A DNA stretch of 64,000 nucleotides. Source: Aquilaria yunnanensis. Its lineage: Eukaryota > Streptophyta > Magnoliopsida > Malvales > Thymelaeaceae. The stretch is taken from assembly GCA_039654915.1 (NCBI GenBank), contig CM077593.1:74008501-74072500 (forward strand), given 5' to 3'. Of the stretch, positions 21,871-33,645 are shown one piece after another. A program made the translations under genes and the position numbers. Below the pieces are notes generated by a model, which was not told the origin of the DNA, ran no database searches, and saw nothing but the letters and a program-made list of their open reading frames with translations. Each line of letters starts with the position of its first letter. Position 1 is the stretch's first letter.

Positions 21871-22144
21871 TATTGGGAAAAATTCCTTAATCACCCATCA
21901 CGTGCAGGGAAACATCTTAACTAGCCTACAACCATAGATGAGAGAAATCCACTCGAACAAAATATTGTGATTACAACAGAGGTATGCCCTTAGTGTTCAT
22001 GCTGGCCTAAAGATCCCCTATACACCACTGATAACCTCAATATTTTGCCTTTACATAATTACAAGATATCAAAATCGTAAAAGACTTTTCATCTTAGCCC
22101 TCTTTGGCCTCGGACCTCTCCTCCCTCATGAAACCCTCACATCA
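21871..22144 (-). repeat. TRIM LTR-B (274 bp, U3 part deleted)
   Basis: It begins TATTGGGAAAAATTCC and follows LTR-A to about ...AAACCCTCACA. It then jumps straight to the internal PPT word ATCTCCACC, so roughly 200 bp of the minus-strand LTR start is missing. Confidence 0.72.
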
Positions 22145-22571
22145 ATCTCCACCTTGGTTCAAATTCTTCACCATGAACATGAACATCATGGACACATGAT
22201 CACAATCACAAATATGAACACCACGAATGTTGCCAAAACATGAAAACATGAACACAACAACAAACACAAACGGCTACGAACAACATGAACATGACTACAA
22301 ATGACAAAGACCACCAAGACATGAACAAAAATGAACGGAAACAACCACGAATTGAACATCATGAACATCAACATTACGAGTATCAACATACATTAACAAA
22401 ATATTCAATCTTCAAACTTTTATAAAGTCGTTGATACCGTGTCGCAACCATTGTCAAATATCCATAGGATGATTCCCTAAGGCTCTACCAAACAATCCAA
22501 ATGCTCTACCATGCTAGAGTGCACCACACGGTCCATCATACCAGGACCAAATCATAAGCTCTAATACCACT
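22145..22571 (-). other. TRIM internal region 2
   Basis: Same layout as internal 1, with the PPT (minus CCAAGGTGGAGAT) at 22146-22160 and the PBS (minus TGGTATTAGAGC) at 22558-22569. Confidence 0.72.
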
Positions 22572-22713
22572 TATTGGGAAAAAATTCTCCAATCACCTAT
22601 CACGTGTAGGGGAATGACAAAGATCATCAATTAGGTACCCATGAATTAGGCACCAAATCATAAATAAAATCAAAATCTTTAGCCTTCTTGAATTTGAGCC
22701 AACAAATCAAACA
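22572..22713 (-). repeat. TRIM LTR-C (142 bp, middle deleted)
   Basis: Both LTR ends are present: TATTGGGAAAAAATTC at the start, and TTGAGCCAACAAATC before ATCTCCATC. The central about 350 bp found in LTR-A and LTR-D are absent. Confidence 0.72.
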
Positions 22714-23132
22714 ATCTCCATCTTGGATCAAATTCTTCACCATGAACATGAACATCATGAACACATGATCATGACCACAGATGTGAACACTACAAACGTT
22801 GCCAAAACATGAGCACAGCAATGAACGCAAACTGCTAAGAACAACACAAACATGACTACGAACAACAAACACCACCAAGACAAAAACAAAAATGAACAGA
22901 AACAACCATGAACTAAGCATCATGAATATTAACATCACGAGCATCAACACACATGAACAAAGTTTTTAATCTTCAAACTTGTATAGAGCCGTCAATACTA
23001 TGTCACAACCTCTGTCAAATATCCCTAGGCTGATTCCCTTGGGCTCCACCAAACAATCCAAATGCTCCACCATGCCAAAGTGTATTACATGGTCTACTAT
23101 ACCAAGACCAAACCATAAACTTTAATACCACT
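22714..23132 (-). other. TRIM internal region 3
   Basis: Same layout and length (419 bp). The PPT (minus AAGATGGAGAT) lies at the left. The PBS at the right is decayed (minus TGGTATTAAAGT). Confidence 0.7.
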
Positions 23133-23636
23133 TGTTAGGATAAATTTCCCAATGACCCATCACGTATAGAGGAACAACAAAGATCATTAATTAGGCACAT
23201 ACGAATTTATCGTGATTCGATTCTTTACTAACCTACATCCACAGATGAGAGAAATCTACTCGAACAAAATATTGAGATTACAGCAGAGGTATGCTCTTAG
23301 TGCTCACACTGGCTTATGGATCCCTTACATACCATCGATAACATCAATATCTTGCCTATATATAATTACAAGTTATAAGAATCACAAAAGGCTTCTCGTC
23401 CTAGGCCTTATTAGCCTCTGGATCTCTTCTCCCCCACAAAACCCTCACATTTTGCCTATTCACCATATTAACTTTTCTCTCATACTTAAAACTTTAACAC
23501 AATAAGCCTTTTTATAGGCCACACAAACCCAAACTACATCAAAATAGGAAAACCGAATCCTAAACAAACAGGAAAACTTAAACCAAATAATAAACAAAAT
23601 CAAAATTTTTAACCTTCTTGAATTTAAGCCAACTTT
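23133..23636 (-). repeat. TRIM LTR-D (nearly full length)
   Basis: It begins TGTTAGGATAAATTTCCC and follows LTR-A to 'TTGAATTTAAGCCAAC', losing the last few bases. No 5-bp duplication matching the left side of the array is apparent. Confidence 0.7.
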
Positions 23637-24809
23637 ACAAGTGGTAGCAGCTATAAGCTTTACTTGTTCGTATTCAGATTTGTGTTCATTTTAGTAATAA
23701 ATAAACAAACACGAATAGAGAAGTCGTACTTGTTAATTGTTTATGTTTGTGTTTATTAAAAGTTAAATGAACAAACATAAATATAGATTATTCATGTTTG
23801 TTTGGTTTATTTACAACCCTAACACCAGTCCAGAAAACACATTTTAGCTATCTCATTCATCTTGTATCGGTTAAAAAAAGAATTTTTTATAAAAAATTAA
23901 TTAAAAATCTTTTACTTAAATTTAGAAGAATATTGTACTATTTTCCTTCTTTTAGTGGGTCGATTCAAAATTAACTTAGAACTTCAGTCAAAGTGGACTT
24001 TATCGATGGAGCAAGATTGTTAAAATCAGGTTTTCACTTAAAATAGTTTTTACCTTTCTGTAAATTGTAACCATAAAGTCAGATTAGAATCGTTAATTGT
24101 AATAATAAAATCTAGCTTAATCGTTTGTTGTACCATAGAATTGTACGATTCTGTGCTTTAAATTGGAATTTTAACAACCGAAGCTATTGTGCACTTCTAT
24201 CATTAAGTGAGTGTATTGCAGGGCGTGGAACTTAAAGTTTTTGCCTATTTCATCCGTCAGTGTTGACTTTTATTTTGACCGGCAAATTCTCATGGTTCTT
24301 TCACGTTAAAAAGTTTTATAGGTAGCCGTCAGAAAACCCCAAATAAATATTTCTGATTGTTATCCATTAGAAATCGTGGTGAATAGCAATCATAAAGCTC
24401 CAACCAAATATTTCTAATTCTATCCATTAAAATAATTTACTTTATTTTTTATTTTTTTCATGGTCTTTAAATACATAATTAACAAAAAAAATTAATGGTA
24501 ACAGTTTTCCACTGGAAAATTGCCTCCAAACAAATAAAATGTTTTGCACCCATGCCCCGAAACGAAATTGTTGATTTTAGAATTTCTAATGATTTATTTA
24601 AGAGAGAATTGAAAATTTTCCTTCCACTTTATTGAACTGATACTAATGTTTATACCTCGAAGTTTCTGACAGCCGATTTTCGATGGTTAGCAGATAAAAA
24701 CTGAACAAAAAATTGTCTTTTAAACAGCGACAGAAATAGAAAAAAAAAAATTCAGTTTCAAATTTTCTAACCATTATAAAACTATCTCGCTGAGAAAACA
24801 TCAATACTC
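23637..24809. other. No gene seen; AT-rich intergenic DNA
   Basis: The part near 23660-23830 repeats 'GTTTATGTTTGTGTTTATT'-like words on one strand and their complements, typical of plant repeat debris. A few CCGTCAG/CCGGC words near 24255-24330 and 24665-24730 hint at DNA-transposon ends, but no boundary can be fixed. Confidence 0.4.
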
Positions 24810-25799
24810 TGAAGAAAATTTAAGTACAGAATTAATAAACACTTTAATTCCCGTGATATAAAATAAATGTGAAAATTAAAGCGTATTTAGTTATCACAGA
24901 AAGATTGAGTGATAGTCTCTTTGATTAAAAAAAATCTCTTCACACATGTTGTGAAAAATGTGACTTGTTATGAACACCCAAAATCAGATATTTAATTAAC
25001 TTGGAAATACAAGAAACTAAATATGTTAGTTCACACCCAATACTTAGCTAGAATTCTATTTTTAGTGATAGAGAAGTGTACAGGGTGAAATAGAAAAAAT
25101 AAAGCCTCTAAAATTGTGTTCGCAACTTCTATATGCACAATTCTATTGTCCTCTATTTATAGAGGATGAATTGGTACTTATGGAGGGTCATAACTCTTCA
25201 TAATAGAGTCACAACGATTCATCAAAGATTGTATTACTTCAGCAAGAGATGCCTTTATCCTCCTATAACTTCTTCTCTTAAAATAAGATAATAACTACCT
25301 TTGGAAGGGATGTGTTAGTTCGGCCATAGAGCCACAGCTCTTCTAAGAGTTGTGTGTCCTTAAATCAAGGCCATAACTATATTCTAAAGGTTGTTAAATT
25401 CGCTTAAAACATACCCTTTCACTAAAAATCATGTTATTTCACTAACTAGGGTAGTTATGATACATAACTACCTCATCGAGGGTGGTATATATTGGGATAG
25501 ACATATCCTTTCTTCTAAAGTTCATATCCCTTCATAATATGAGTAGTTATGGGGCGGTTTATCCCATGTGTTAAGGTGTACATATACACGTCACACAATC
25601 GCCATATGCCAACTTTCTATTGGTTCCAATTTGATGATATGTCATACATATGTGCCACATCATCCTAACCACTGAACTACCTTTAGTTAATGTTAGAAGT
25701 GGCAATGTGAGTTAATGTGACCACACCAAGAAATTGTAAAACACATATATCTTAGCGCTATGGAATTCAATAATCACTCTTGTGAACTAAATTCCAACA
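24810..25799 (-). repeat. 3' LTR of the LARD-like element
   Basis: On the plus strand it starts TGAAGAAAATTTAAG and ends CTAAATTCCAACA. Long shared stretches with 31259-32279 include 'TAAATCAAGGCCATAAC', 'CATGTTATTTCACTAA' and 'TCCTCTATTTATAG'. Scattered substitutions and small indels occur throughout, so the insertion is not recent. Confidence 0.8.
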
Positions 25800-25812
25800 G
25801 CTTCCACTCGTG
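25800..25812 (-). other. Polypurine tract of the LARD-like element
   Basis: The minus strand reads CACGAGTGGAAGC immediately before the LTR start TGTTGGAA. It is close to the common copia form AAGTGGGAGAT. Confidence 0.55.
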
Positions 25813-28800
25813 CTAGATATACTTTATTGAATAGAGGGATAATGGTTAAGGAACACCTAAAACACATTATTGTAAAAGTGAAACTAACATATGCAAGTTT
25901 GGATGTGTCCTAAGCATGCCAACAAATCTCCTCACTATGTGTTGGTTAAACATATGTAGAAGAATTGTTTTCACCACAAATCTCCTCAGAGATCTTGGAA
26001 CAAATTTAGGTTTATTAATGATACATATATCGTTAATCATGCCTATATGCCTCAAGACTTTGTTGATTCATAGCTACAACACGTCTATTGTATGGGTTTA
26101 CTAATAAACTCTCTATCATGTACCAAACTTAGGATGCATATATTTTTAAAATCACTTTGTAGTTGAATCTTGTTGTACGCTAAGTAATACAATATTACAT
26201 CAAGTACTACTTATGAGCACTCGTATTCAAGTATAAATAACATTGTATCAACTACCTGACTTGCAACACATACAATCAGATTATGATTTGCAATAATTTA
26301 AAAAAACATTATAAAGTTTTTTCTATCACTCTCACTATATAGTACTCCCTCCATTTCACAAAAGTTAACCTTTTACCTTTTTTGACTAAAGTTTGATTTA
26401 AATATATTCATATTAATTTGTATTATAAAAAATTTTTAAAAAAATAACTATAAACTAGAGTCTTTAAGGTATTATTTTCATATAAAAAGTTTACATTTGT
26501 ATAAAAAATTTTGAAAGAAAGAAAATCATAAATTAATTGTTGTGAATAGTAAAGAGGACAAGTTTTGTGAGATGGAGGTAATAACTTAAAACCTGGTGAT
26601 TGCCCAATGAAAAACATATCTGGCCGTATTACCATTGCCATAGGAAGTTCACCAAAGTAAAACTATGATTTTAAATCACTAAATAGTAGCCTACAGTGAG
26701 TAGGGGGATAGTGAAAGAAACTCACATATAAGTAAGAAAAGAGAAAACTTATTTTCTTTCTATGGTCAATTTGGCAAGTCAAAAGACACACAAGATATGT
26801 ACAAGTGTCATGGTATATTAGTGCATACAATCACAATGTTTGAAAACCACTATTTAGGAGGTGTCTATCTCCTTTCCAAACATTATTTGTGTGACTCCAT
26901 GTGAACCCCCACTAGGAGCATATGTCCTTAACAAACCATGCAAGTGTCAAACTTCTCACATATGATAAATCTACTTGGTTATATAGGTTAGGATATATGT
27001 GTGGGCATACAAATGTAGTGTGACTAACACCTTATCTTGATCTTAAACAAATAATTTAGATCAAGACGACCTTTATGCTAAAGTTGTCATAAGTTAGATT
27101 ATGTGACTCCTACTTGGATGCAGGTTTTTATTAAGTCATATATGACTAATTTAAGTAACAAGCTACATTCAAGACTTTAGCGGTATCATCATTGTTCAAA
27201 CTCCAAGAATAATGGCATGTTATTTTTGTGAGAAAACCAATATTCAACCTATGTCTGGACCTATATTTGATTTTTCTTGTGATATAAGCTATATATATGA
27301 TGATATGTATGACACACATGTAGTACAACCATCATATAAGTACATGCACACATATGATAAACGTGTGTTACACATATGAAGCGTAAATTGCCATATCTTC
27401 GTACTAAAAATGAGACACAAATATGAAGTTAATCCAATTGGTTAGTTAAACTAACACTAACTTGATTTCCATTTATTACACTTTAATAGTTATATTATGG
27501 GCTTTATATTTTCATGAAATATGAACACCAATAATGCATAAACTACTACTAAGATAGTTCAATGCCAAAACTATCACTAAGATAGTGCTTTGTTTACATG
27601 AGTCACTAATGACCCTTATATTTCATGAAAATTAGCTCCTTTTTATAGAAACAAGTACCACACAAATAGATTACTTACATAAAGCAATTTATTTTACACA
27701 AAACACGATGATATAACTAAATATAAATGTTCATTCATCTCTAAATTTCACCATATTTTAGTGTTGTAATGTTAACTTAATAACATTTGTTGTTGTCTCA
27801 TTACATTCGAATAATGTAATATAACATATATTGTACACTAATATGGTTCTTAGGATATATTCAAAATAAATACTTGAACTAATTATCCTGATAAACTTGG
27901 CTAACATTTGATCATGTAAACCTTATGATACATGTTAGACTTAAATAAGGAACTAATCCAAACTCTTCCATTCCAGAAGAACTGCTCAAGAGATTATGAG
28001 TACCAACCACAAGTTAAACTTGAAGTGTGACCCAAGAACAAAATGGCTATTTTTGCATTATCTCAAACCAAGTTTTAGATTGCATATAAAGTACTTTGGG
28101 ATCTTAGTTTCAAAGCATATTATACTACATAGTCCTTAAACTATTTTGCAAGTTCAACGCCAAAAGTAATGAAAAATTATATGATTTTCATAGAAACTTC
28201 CTCACCATTGAGGGAAGTTTGAGCTTATCATCTACTAGATGTATGCTCACATCCAAATCTAACTATTTTTACTATAATAAACTATATGGACACAAATTCC
28301 ATTAAAAGTGTAAAGTTATCCACCTATTAATGATCAACTTTTAGATATAACCCTATTGAGCGCCTACTGTGTTCAGGATCAACTAATGATACTTAGAACT
28401 CAATGGCTCTCATGTAGCCTCTTCGTCTAAATGGAAGATCATCAAAATTGATTTCTAGATTATCTTTTTATGGTAATTCTATATTTCTAATTTGGACAAC
28501 TAAAGAGCCACTTTCACTTATGAAAGTTTAATTGATTTAGCGCTTATGCCAAATCAATGGATTCAAAATGAGGTGCATAACCTCATGCCCTAAACTCATT
28601 TTTTGATCAAATTGATCTTGCACTTATGCTGGATACAAAATCCATTAATATGACCAACATATGATTTTGATAAGATATTGAATGATCCAGCACATTAAAG
28701 AACTAAATATCTTAGTGAGCCTTGGACCATTTCTTCTTGAAAGAAGAAATTCATAAGCTCTACATATATTAAGGTGCCCAAATAAGAAAACTAAAATGAA

Positions 28801-31245
28801 CATTCATAATCACTAGCCTATTCGAACTTAACTAAGATGACATCTTTTCAAGATTCAAGATTATGATCCTCTACACATTCCATGTCCATTAATATTCTTT
28901 TTTTAAATGTTAATTTGTAGCCCAAGAAGACACATTTTCTTCCTCTTGGTACGTACATGTTACAAGAGTGGCAATGACATTGAAATCAAACTTTTATAGC
29001 CCTTTGGATGTTAAAAGTTTATTAAGAGAGCCATTTAACCATATCATAATGGGTATGGTCTCAACTAACATTGGAAGACATTTCATTCTAAATTTGTGAA
29101 TAACCATGAACAAGATATTCTCTACAATAGTTGATACTCAAATTAGAATATTTCTTGCACAAAGAATACATAATTCTTATTAATGCTTTCCAACTTAGTT
29201 GAGATGTGTGCATGTATCGGCTACCTTTATAACCATATACACACTACTTAAAACTTGTTGATAATTACTTCATACTCATGATTAGATCATGAATATATGA
29301 CCAATTAAGTTCATATTCACATTTTGCCAAAATGTTGAGAATCAAACACAAAAATTGCATGAAAATGCACAATGTCAATTTTAGACATTACTTGGTTCAT
29401 CTATATCTAGGCGATTCCAAGTGTGTCTCCATGTCAACCAAAATCAACCATTTTTTTTGTGGTATAGTTATCTACTTGAACATCTCAAGATAGACTAACA
29501 AGGAAAAAAATAACTTGATCTTGCACATTTGCATGATCATTTTTGCATTTGAAGGGTATTAAGTCATCGTGTTATAGGCCTATTTCCTAATGGTAACCAT
29601 CAATCTAACCATCATAACTATAATCACGATGATTTTGATAACCAATCTCTTTATGTTCAAGAAATGGTGGTAGCAACATATTTTGTCATTGGCCTCAACT
29701 ATTCCTATACAAATAGGTTGAATCCTATGCCCTTTGAGCATTAGATCGTACAAACTCAAAACCTCTTCCAAATAACATGTTTTATGATAGAAAGTATGAA
29801 GTAAAATTTAAGTGATTACATCTAGAATTTAATCTAGACTTGATGTTCATTTAACCTCAAAAGATTCTAAGTAAATTGTCTAAAAGGCATGGCAATTGAA
29901 ACATTCTCAAAACATGAACAATCCTAGTTATTTTGCACATTTGCAAAGTAAATACATTTGTAAGGCCACTTCATAAAAGGAACTAAGTGAATCACTTATG
30001 ACACACTAGTACTTTTTCTTAGTCTAAATTTGCATTACCAGAATATCCCTTTTGATATCCTAGTAAAAACTTACTAGAATTTTTGGAAAAATTAGTCATT
30101 AAGACCATATGGCCAAAATTTAAGAAACAAGGAATTATTATCATTATCACTAAGATAAAACATCATGTACAAGGGAAATTTATATGGCAAGGAAGATTTG
30201 TATAAAGAATTTAAGAAAAACACATTCTCTTAAAATAAGTACATATTACACAACTAATGTATATTTTTCACTAAAGAGTCTCATATGACCAATTCTTCAA
30301 ACTTGGAGTTTCATTCACCATAGACACATATGTCCTTTTGAGCAATCCTTCTAATGATAAAAGTGATTTTTAATCCTTGAATCACTAATTCAAAAAGAAT
30401 TTTGATTTGACCAAAATGTATATATTACATATATCGTACAGTTTGAACAGAACGAGAAGCTATGTACATTAGTCACTAAGCAATCATTTGCTTAGGTTTC
30501 TTTGCAATCACAAACCAAATATTTGGTTTATTTTTTCTAGAATTTCCCTTTTCCAAAAACTTCAAATATGATGATTAATAACTCCACTTCACTTACCTCT
30601 CCTTGAACATCTTAATACGTGATGACTTCTTCATCAACATCAAGTTTCAGATCTAAACATAGTTCATTGATAACTCTACTTATGGAGTTAGAAATCCACA
30701 ACATTTATAGTTAGTACATTAGACATGTGCATAAATTACCACAGTAAGATAATTTGAGGCATAAGTAAAATAAAGCAACTCATCCATGCCAAAAAAAACC
30801 AAAAACATGTGCATACAGATGTAATCAAATTTGTTTTTGACAAGTTTTCATTATTTTAATTTACTTTTCTTAAATTGCCTTAGATATATATTTAAATAGC
30901 CATTATTGACATAAAGTCAATAATATAATCAAACAAAACATATATACAATTTGACTTACCAGTATGCCAAAAACAAATTTTAAGAACACAAAGTTCAAAA
31001 AAGATGCACAAATTGCATACATACAAGGATGAATATACCAAAATAATCTATATGTTTATCTTCATATCTTTTGGTTAATTTAGTGTACTTACCAAGTTTA
31101 AGCATGCATGAAGATTTCAAATTTAGTAACTAAACTAAATGATATCACATGGATTAAACTTAAGGTCGATCATATTAGTATCACATGCAAAAAGTTTTTA
31201 GACAACCTAAGGCTGTCTAAGGGAGCATGCATATTGAACCTTTGA
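25813..31245 (-). other. Internal region of the LARD-like element
   Basis: About 5.4 kb of AT-rich DNA with only short, unrecognisable open frames (62-72 codons at most). It holds one MITE at 26345-26578. The length is enough for a copia polyprotein, so it could be either a truly non-coding derivative or a completely decayed coding region. The absence of even one conserved pol word favours the former. Confidence 0.55.
26345..26578. mobile_element. Stowaway-like MITE inside the LARD-like element
   Basis: It begins CTCCCTCCATTTCACAAAA after TA and ends TTTTGTGAGATGGAGG before TA. These are terminal inverted repeats of the plant Stowaway (Tc1/mariner) type. At 234 bp it is AT-rich and has no coding capacity. 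Confidence 0.82.
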
Positions 31246-31257
31246 GCTATGATACCA
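31246..31257 (-). other. Primer-binding site of the LARD-like element
   Basis: The minus strand reads TGGTATCATAGC, one base from the initiator-Met site TGGTATCAGAGC, starting one base inside the LTR end. Confidence 0.75.
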
Positions 31258-31258
31258 A

Positions 31259-32279
31259 TGAAGGAAATTTAAGTCCATAACTAATGAACACTTTAATTCT
31301 CATGATATAAAATAAATGAAAAAATTAAGATGTATTTGGTTATCACAACAGAACTGAGTGATAGTCTTTTTGAAAAAAAAAAACTTTTTATGCGTGTTGT
31401 AGAAGACTTGACTTGTTGTGAACACCTAAGATCATATATTTAATTAACTTGGAAATATAAGTAACTAAATATGCTAGTTTACACCAAATACTGGACTAGA
31501 ATTCTCTTTTTGGTGATAGAGAAGTGTGTAGGGCGAAATAAAATAAATAGAGCATCTAGAAATTGTGTTTGCAACTTCTATATGCACAATTCTATTGTCC
31601 TCTATTTATAGGAGTTGAATTGGAACTTATGGAGGGTCATAACCCTTCATAATAGAGACACAACTCTTCATAAAAGGTTATACTATTTCATCAAGAGGCG
31701 CCTTTATCCATCCATAACTTCTTCCCTTAAAAGAAGGTAATAACTACCCTTAGAAGGGATGTGCTGGTTCGGCCATAGGGTCATAACCCTTAGAAATTGT
31801 GTCTCCTTAAATCAAGGCCATAACCACCTTTTAAAGGTTGTTAAATTTGCCTAAAACATGACCCTTCACTAAAAGTCATGTTATTTCACTAATTAGGGTA
31901 GTTATGGTGCATAACTACCTCCCTAAGGGTCATATATATTGGGATCAATATATCCTTTCATCTAAAGGTGATATCCCTTCATAACATGAACAGTTATAGG
32001 TGGTTATTAAGCAATTATCCTATGTGTTAAGGTGTACATATACACGTCACACATTCACCATAGGCCAACTTCCTATTGGTTCCAATGTGATGATGTGTCA
32101 CACATTTGTGGGACATCTTCCTAACCACTTAACTACCTCTAGTTAATGTTAGATTTGGCGATGTGAGTTAATGTGACAACACCAACATAAGATGTGACCA
32201 TACCAAGAAATTGTAAAACACATATATGTTAATGCGTCTCTAGAATATAGTAATCACTCTTGTGAACTAAATTCCAACA
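31259..32279 (-). repeat. 5' LTR of the LARD-like element
   Basis: On the plus strand it starts TGAAGGAAATTTAAG and ends CTAAATTCCAACA, homologous throughout to 24810-25799. A CTCTATTTATAGG word near 31598 reads on the minus strand as a TATA-like CCTATAAATAGAG and could be the promoter. Confidence 0.8.
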
Positions 32280-32602
32280 TTTCCACCCCCTTTTCGCTTT
32301 TCTTCTCTTTCTGAAAATAAGCTCCCTCCCTTTCCCAAATTTAATTTCTCCTTTTGTTTTTGTGGTTCTTCTTCCTCCTTCCATTTTTTTTCTTGTTATC
32401 TTGTTCTTCTTATTCATCTTGTTCCCCTCTCCCTTTCTTCTTCGCCACCTTCTTATTCTTGTTCTTCCTCCTCTATCATTGCTTCATTTTCTCACTATAT
32501 TCCTCTTGTTTTTTTTACCCAAACAACAAACTACATTAATCAAAGCTCAAAGCATAAGACAACTAAGTAAGGAACAATTTTAACCAAGATACTCTATAGG
32601 TT
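32280..32602. other. Pyrimidine-rich tract, no gene seen
   Basis: The stretch from 32280 to 32515 is almost entirely C and T on the plus strand (TTCTTCTT-, CTCCCTTTCTTC-like words). The open frames across it are compositional. It sits between the LARD-like element and the LINE relic. Confidence 0.5.
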
Positions 32603-33400
32603 TTATAGACCTTTTATGAAAAAAGTGTGAGCCACCCCATTAGTACTACCCATAACATAAGCGAACAAGCATGAATGAAAAAAACTCCCTAAAACACGAA
32701 CATCATCTATGATCACCTTCAAATAAAATAAAGAATGTGAAGTCTCCCTATTAAGTTCAGAAATAAGAATGACTGAGTCAGATTCAAGAATAATTGATTG
32801 CAAACTAGCTCAATGTGCTTCTTTAAGCCCCCAAAGAATCACTAAAGCCTCCAAGTAGAGCACATCCCCCGTTGCCCAGTGTAGGCCACTTACTATGGCA
32901 AACTTTACCTTTACCCTTGCATTGCGACAAACAAATCCTACACTGCCACTTTTGAATGCTTTCTCCATGGTTGCATTGACTTTTATCATGTAGCTCTCAT
33001 GAATGGGAGGTGACGATCTAGGTAAATTAGGTCTCTCTTGTTCAACTTGCTGCTTGTTCGACCTCCCATGTTTCAAATAGCTTCTAACCCAAGTTTGTAC
33101 AACTAGTACCACCCTTCCCAGACATTCAGTGGCCTGTTCATGCACTACAAGATTTCCATTGTGCCAAATAAACCATCCATACCTAACAACCATTAAAGGG
33201 CCCAACTCATTGCGCTCCAGAAAGCTTTTTAGCTTCTCCTGCCAATGGTGATGGACATATGACACTTGCAATTGAAGAGTCTATTGTATCTGGGTTGAGA
33301 ATGGGCGGTTGAACAACAAGTGAGGGACCAATTTATCTCTTTGCGCACATACCAGACAGGACATGAAGACCTCCATTCCCTACCTAGCTAAATTGTCTCA
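32603..33400 (-). pseudogene. LINE-type C-terminal region with RNase H-like (RVT_3) domain, one internal stop
   Basis: From about 33271 to 32603 the minus strand is open except for a single TGA at 32810-32812. The N-terminal part has WFIWHNGNLVVHE, like the 'W-iW--RN---fe' segment that follows RT in plant LINEs. The RNase H part follows: MIKVNATMEKA (where KlNvDGA is usual, so the first catalytic Asp is lost), SVGFVCRNA, LEALVILWGLKEA (Glu kept), IILESDS (Asp kept) and NGVAHTFF at the end. Traces extend to 33400. No RT core is attached. It is a pseudogene, either of a LINE or of a stand-alone RVT_3 gene. Confidence 0.75.
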
Positions 33401-33401
33401 G

Positions 33402-33645
33402 GTCGTTACCAATCTGAGTACTTAAACACAGTGATCAGATATAGCGAGCTTAAGTCACAGGCACTGCATGTCTTGTAGGCCAAACAGAACATGCTCAGTA
33501 TAATTTTCCAAGTGGCCCTCTTGGTCTTTATGCAATGATGTGTATATTGGTCTAACCATTACACACATATTCACATAGAAACTCATTTGGCAGCATAGAT
33601 AATAATCAATACCTCATCTCATGTCAATATGGCATCCATTCAAAA
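33402..33645 (-). repeat. Truncated third copy of the 2.5-kb solo-LTR family
   Basis: It starts CGTTACCAATCTGAG and shares 'AAGTGGCCCTCTTGGTC', 'ATATTGGTCTAACCAT' and 'ACACACATATTCACAT' with the ends of the solo LTRs at 46222-48702 and 52262-54758. The left edge coincides with the family's LTR end (TGTTACC-A). The other side fades out after about 240 bp, so most of the LTR is missing. Confidence 0.7.

Larger units (their letters stand above)
20963..23636 (-). mobile_element. Tandem multimer of a TRIM-like LTR element (4 LTRs, 3 internals)
   Basis: The array runs LTR-A (20963-21451), internal 1 (21452-21870), LTR-B (21871-22144), internal 2 (22145-22571), LTR-C (22572-22713), internal 3 (22714-23132) and LTR-D (23133-23636). 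Each internal region is about 420 bp. On the minus strand each starts after a PBS of the TGGTATCAGAGC type and ends with a PPT of the AAGATGGAGAT/AAGGTGGAGAT type. LTR-B and LTR-C are internally deleted. No protein is encoded. The orientation and the copia-like PBS/PPT are clear, and the unit fits a terminal-repeat retrotransposon in miniature. Confidence 0.8.
24810..32279 (-). mobile_element. Large LTR element without recognisable coding sequence (LARD-like)
   Basis: Two directly repeated LTRs (24810-25799, 990 bp; 31259-32279, 1021 bp) bound 5.46 kb. On the minus strand the 5' LTR is the right-hand copy. It is followed by a PBS of the initiator-Met type, TGGTATCATAGC (31246-31257). The left copy is preceded by a purine tract, GAGTGGAAGC, next to TGTTGGAATTTAG. 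I looked for gag, protease, RT and integrase words in all minus-strand frames and found none. The flanking pentamers (TACTC and TTTCC) do not match, so the insertion is old or its ends are altered. Confidence 0.75.

Noticed and set aside
22186..22950. Hydrophobic open frames with repeated MLILVMLMFMM-like starts
   Set aside because: They come from the GTTCATG simple repeats of the TRIM internals read in one frame, and they differ between copies by frame breaks.
20963..23636. CRISPR-like array
   Set aside because: The repeats are long LTRs with internal regions carrying PBS and PPT, in plant DNA. There are no short palindromic repeats with unique spacers.
32354..32583. Leu/Phe-rich open frames
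   Set aside because: Explained by the pyrimidine-rich tract; two overlapping frames are equally open.
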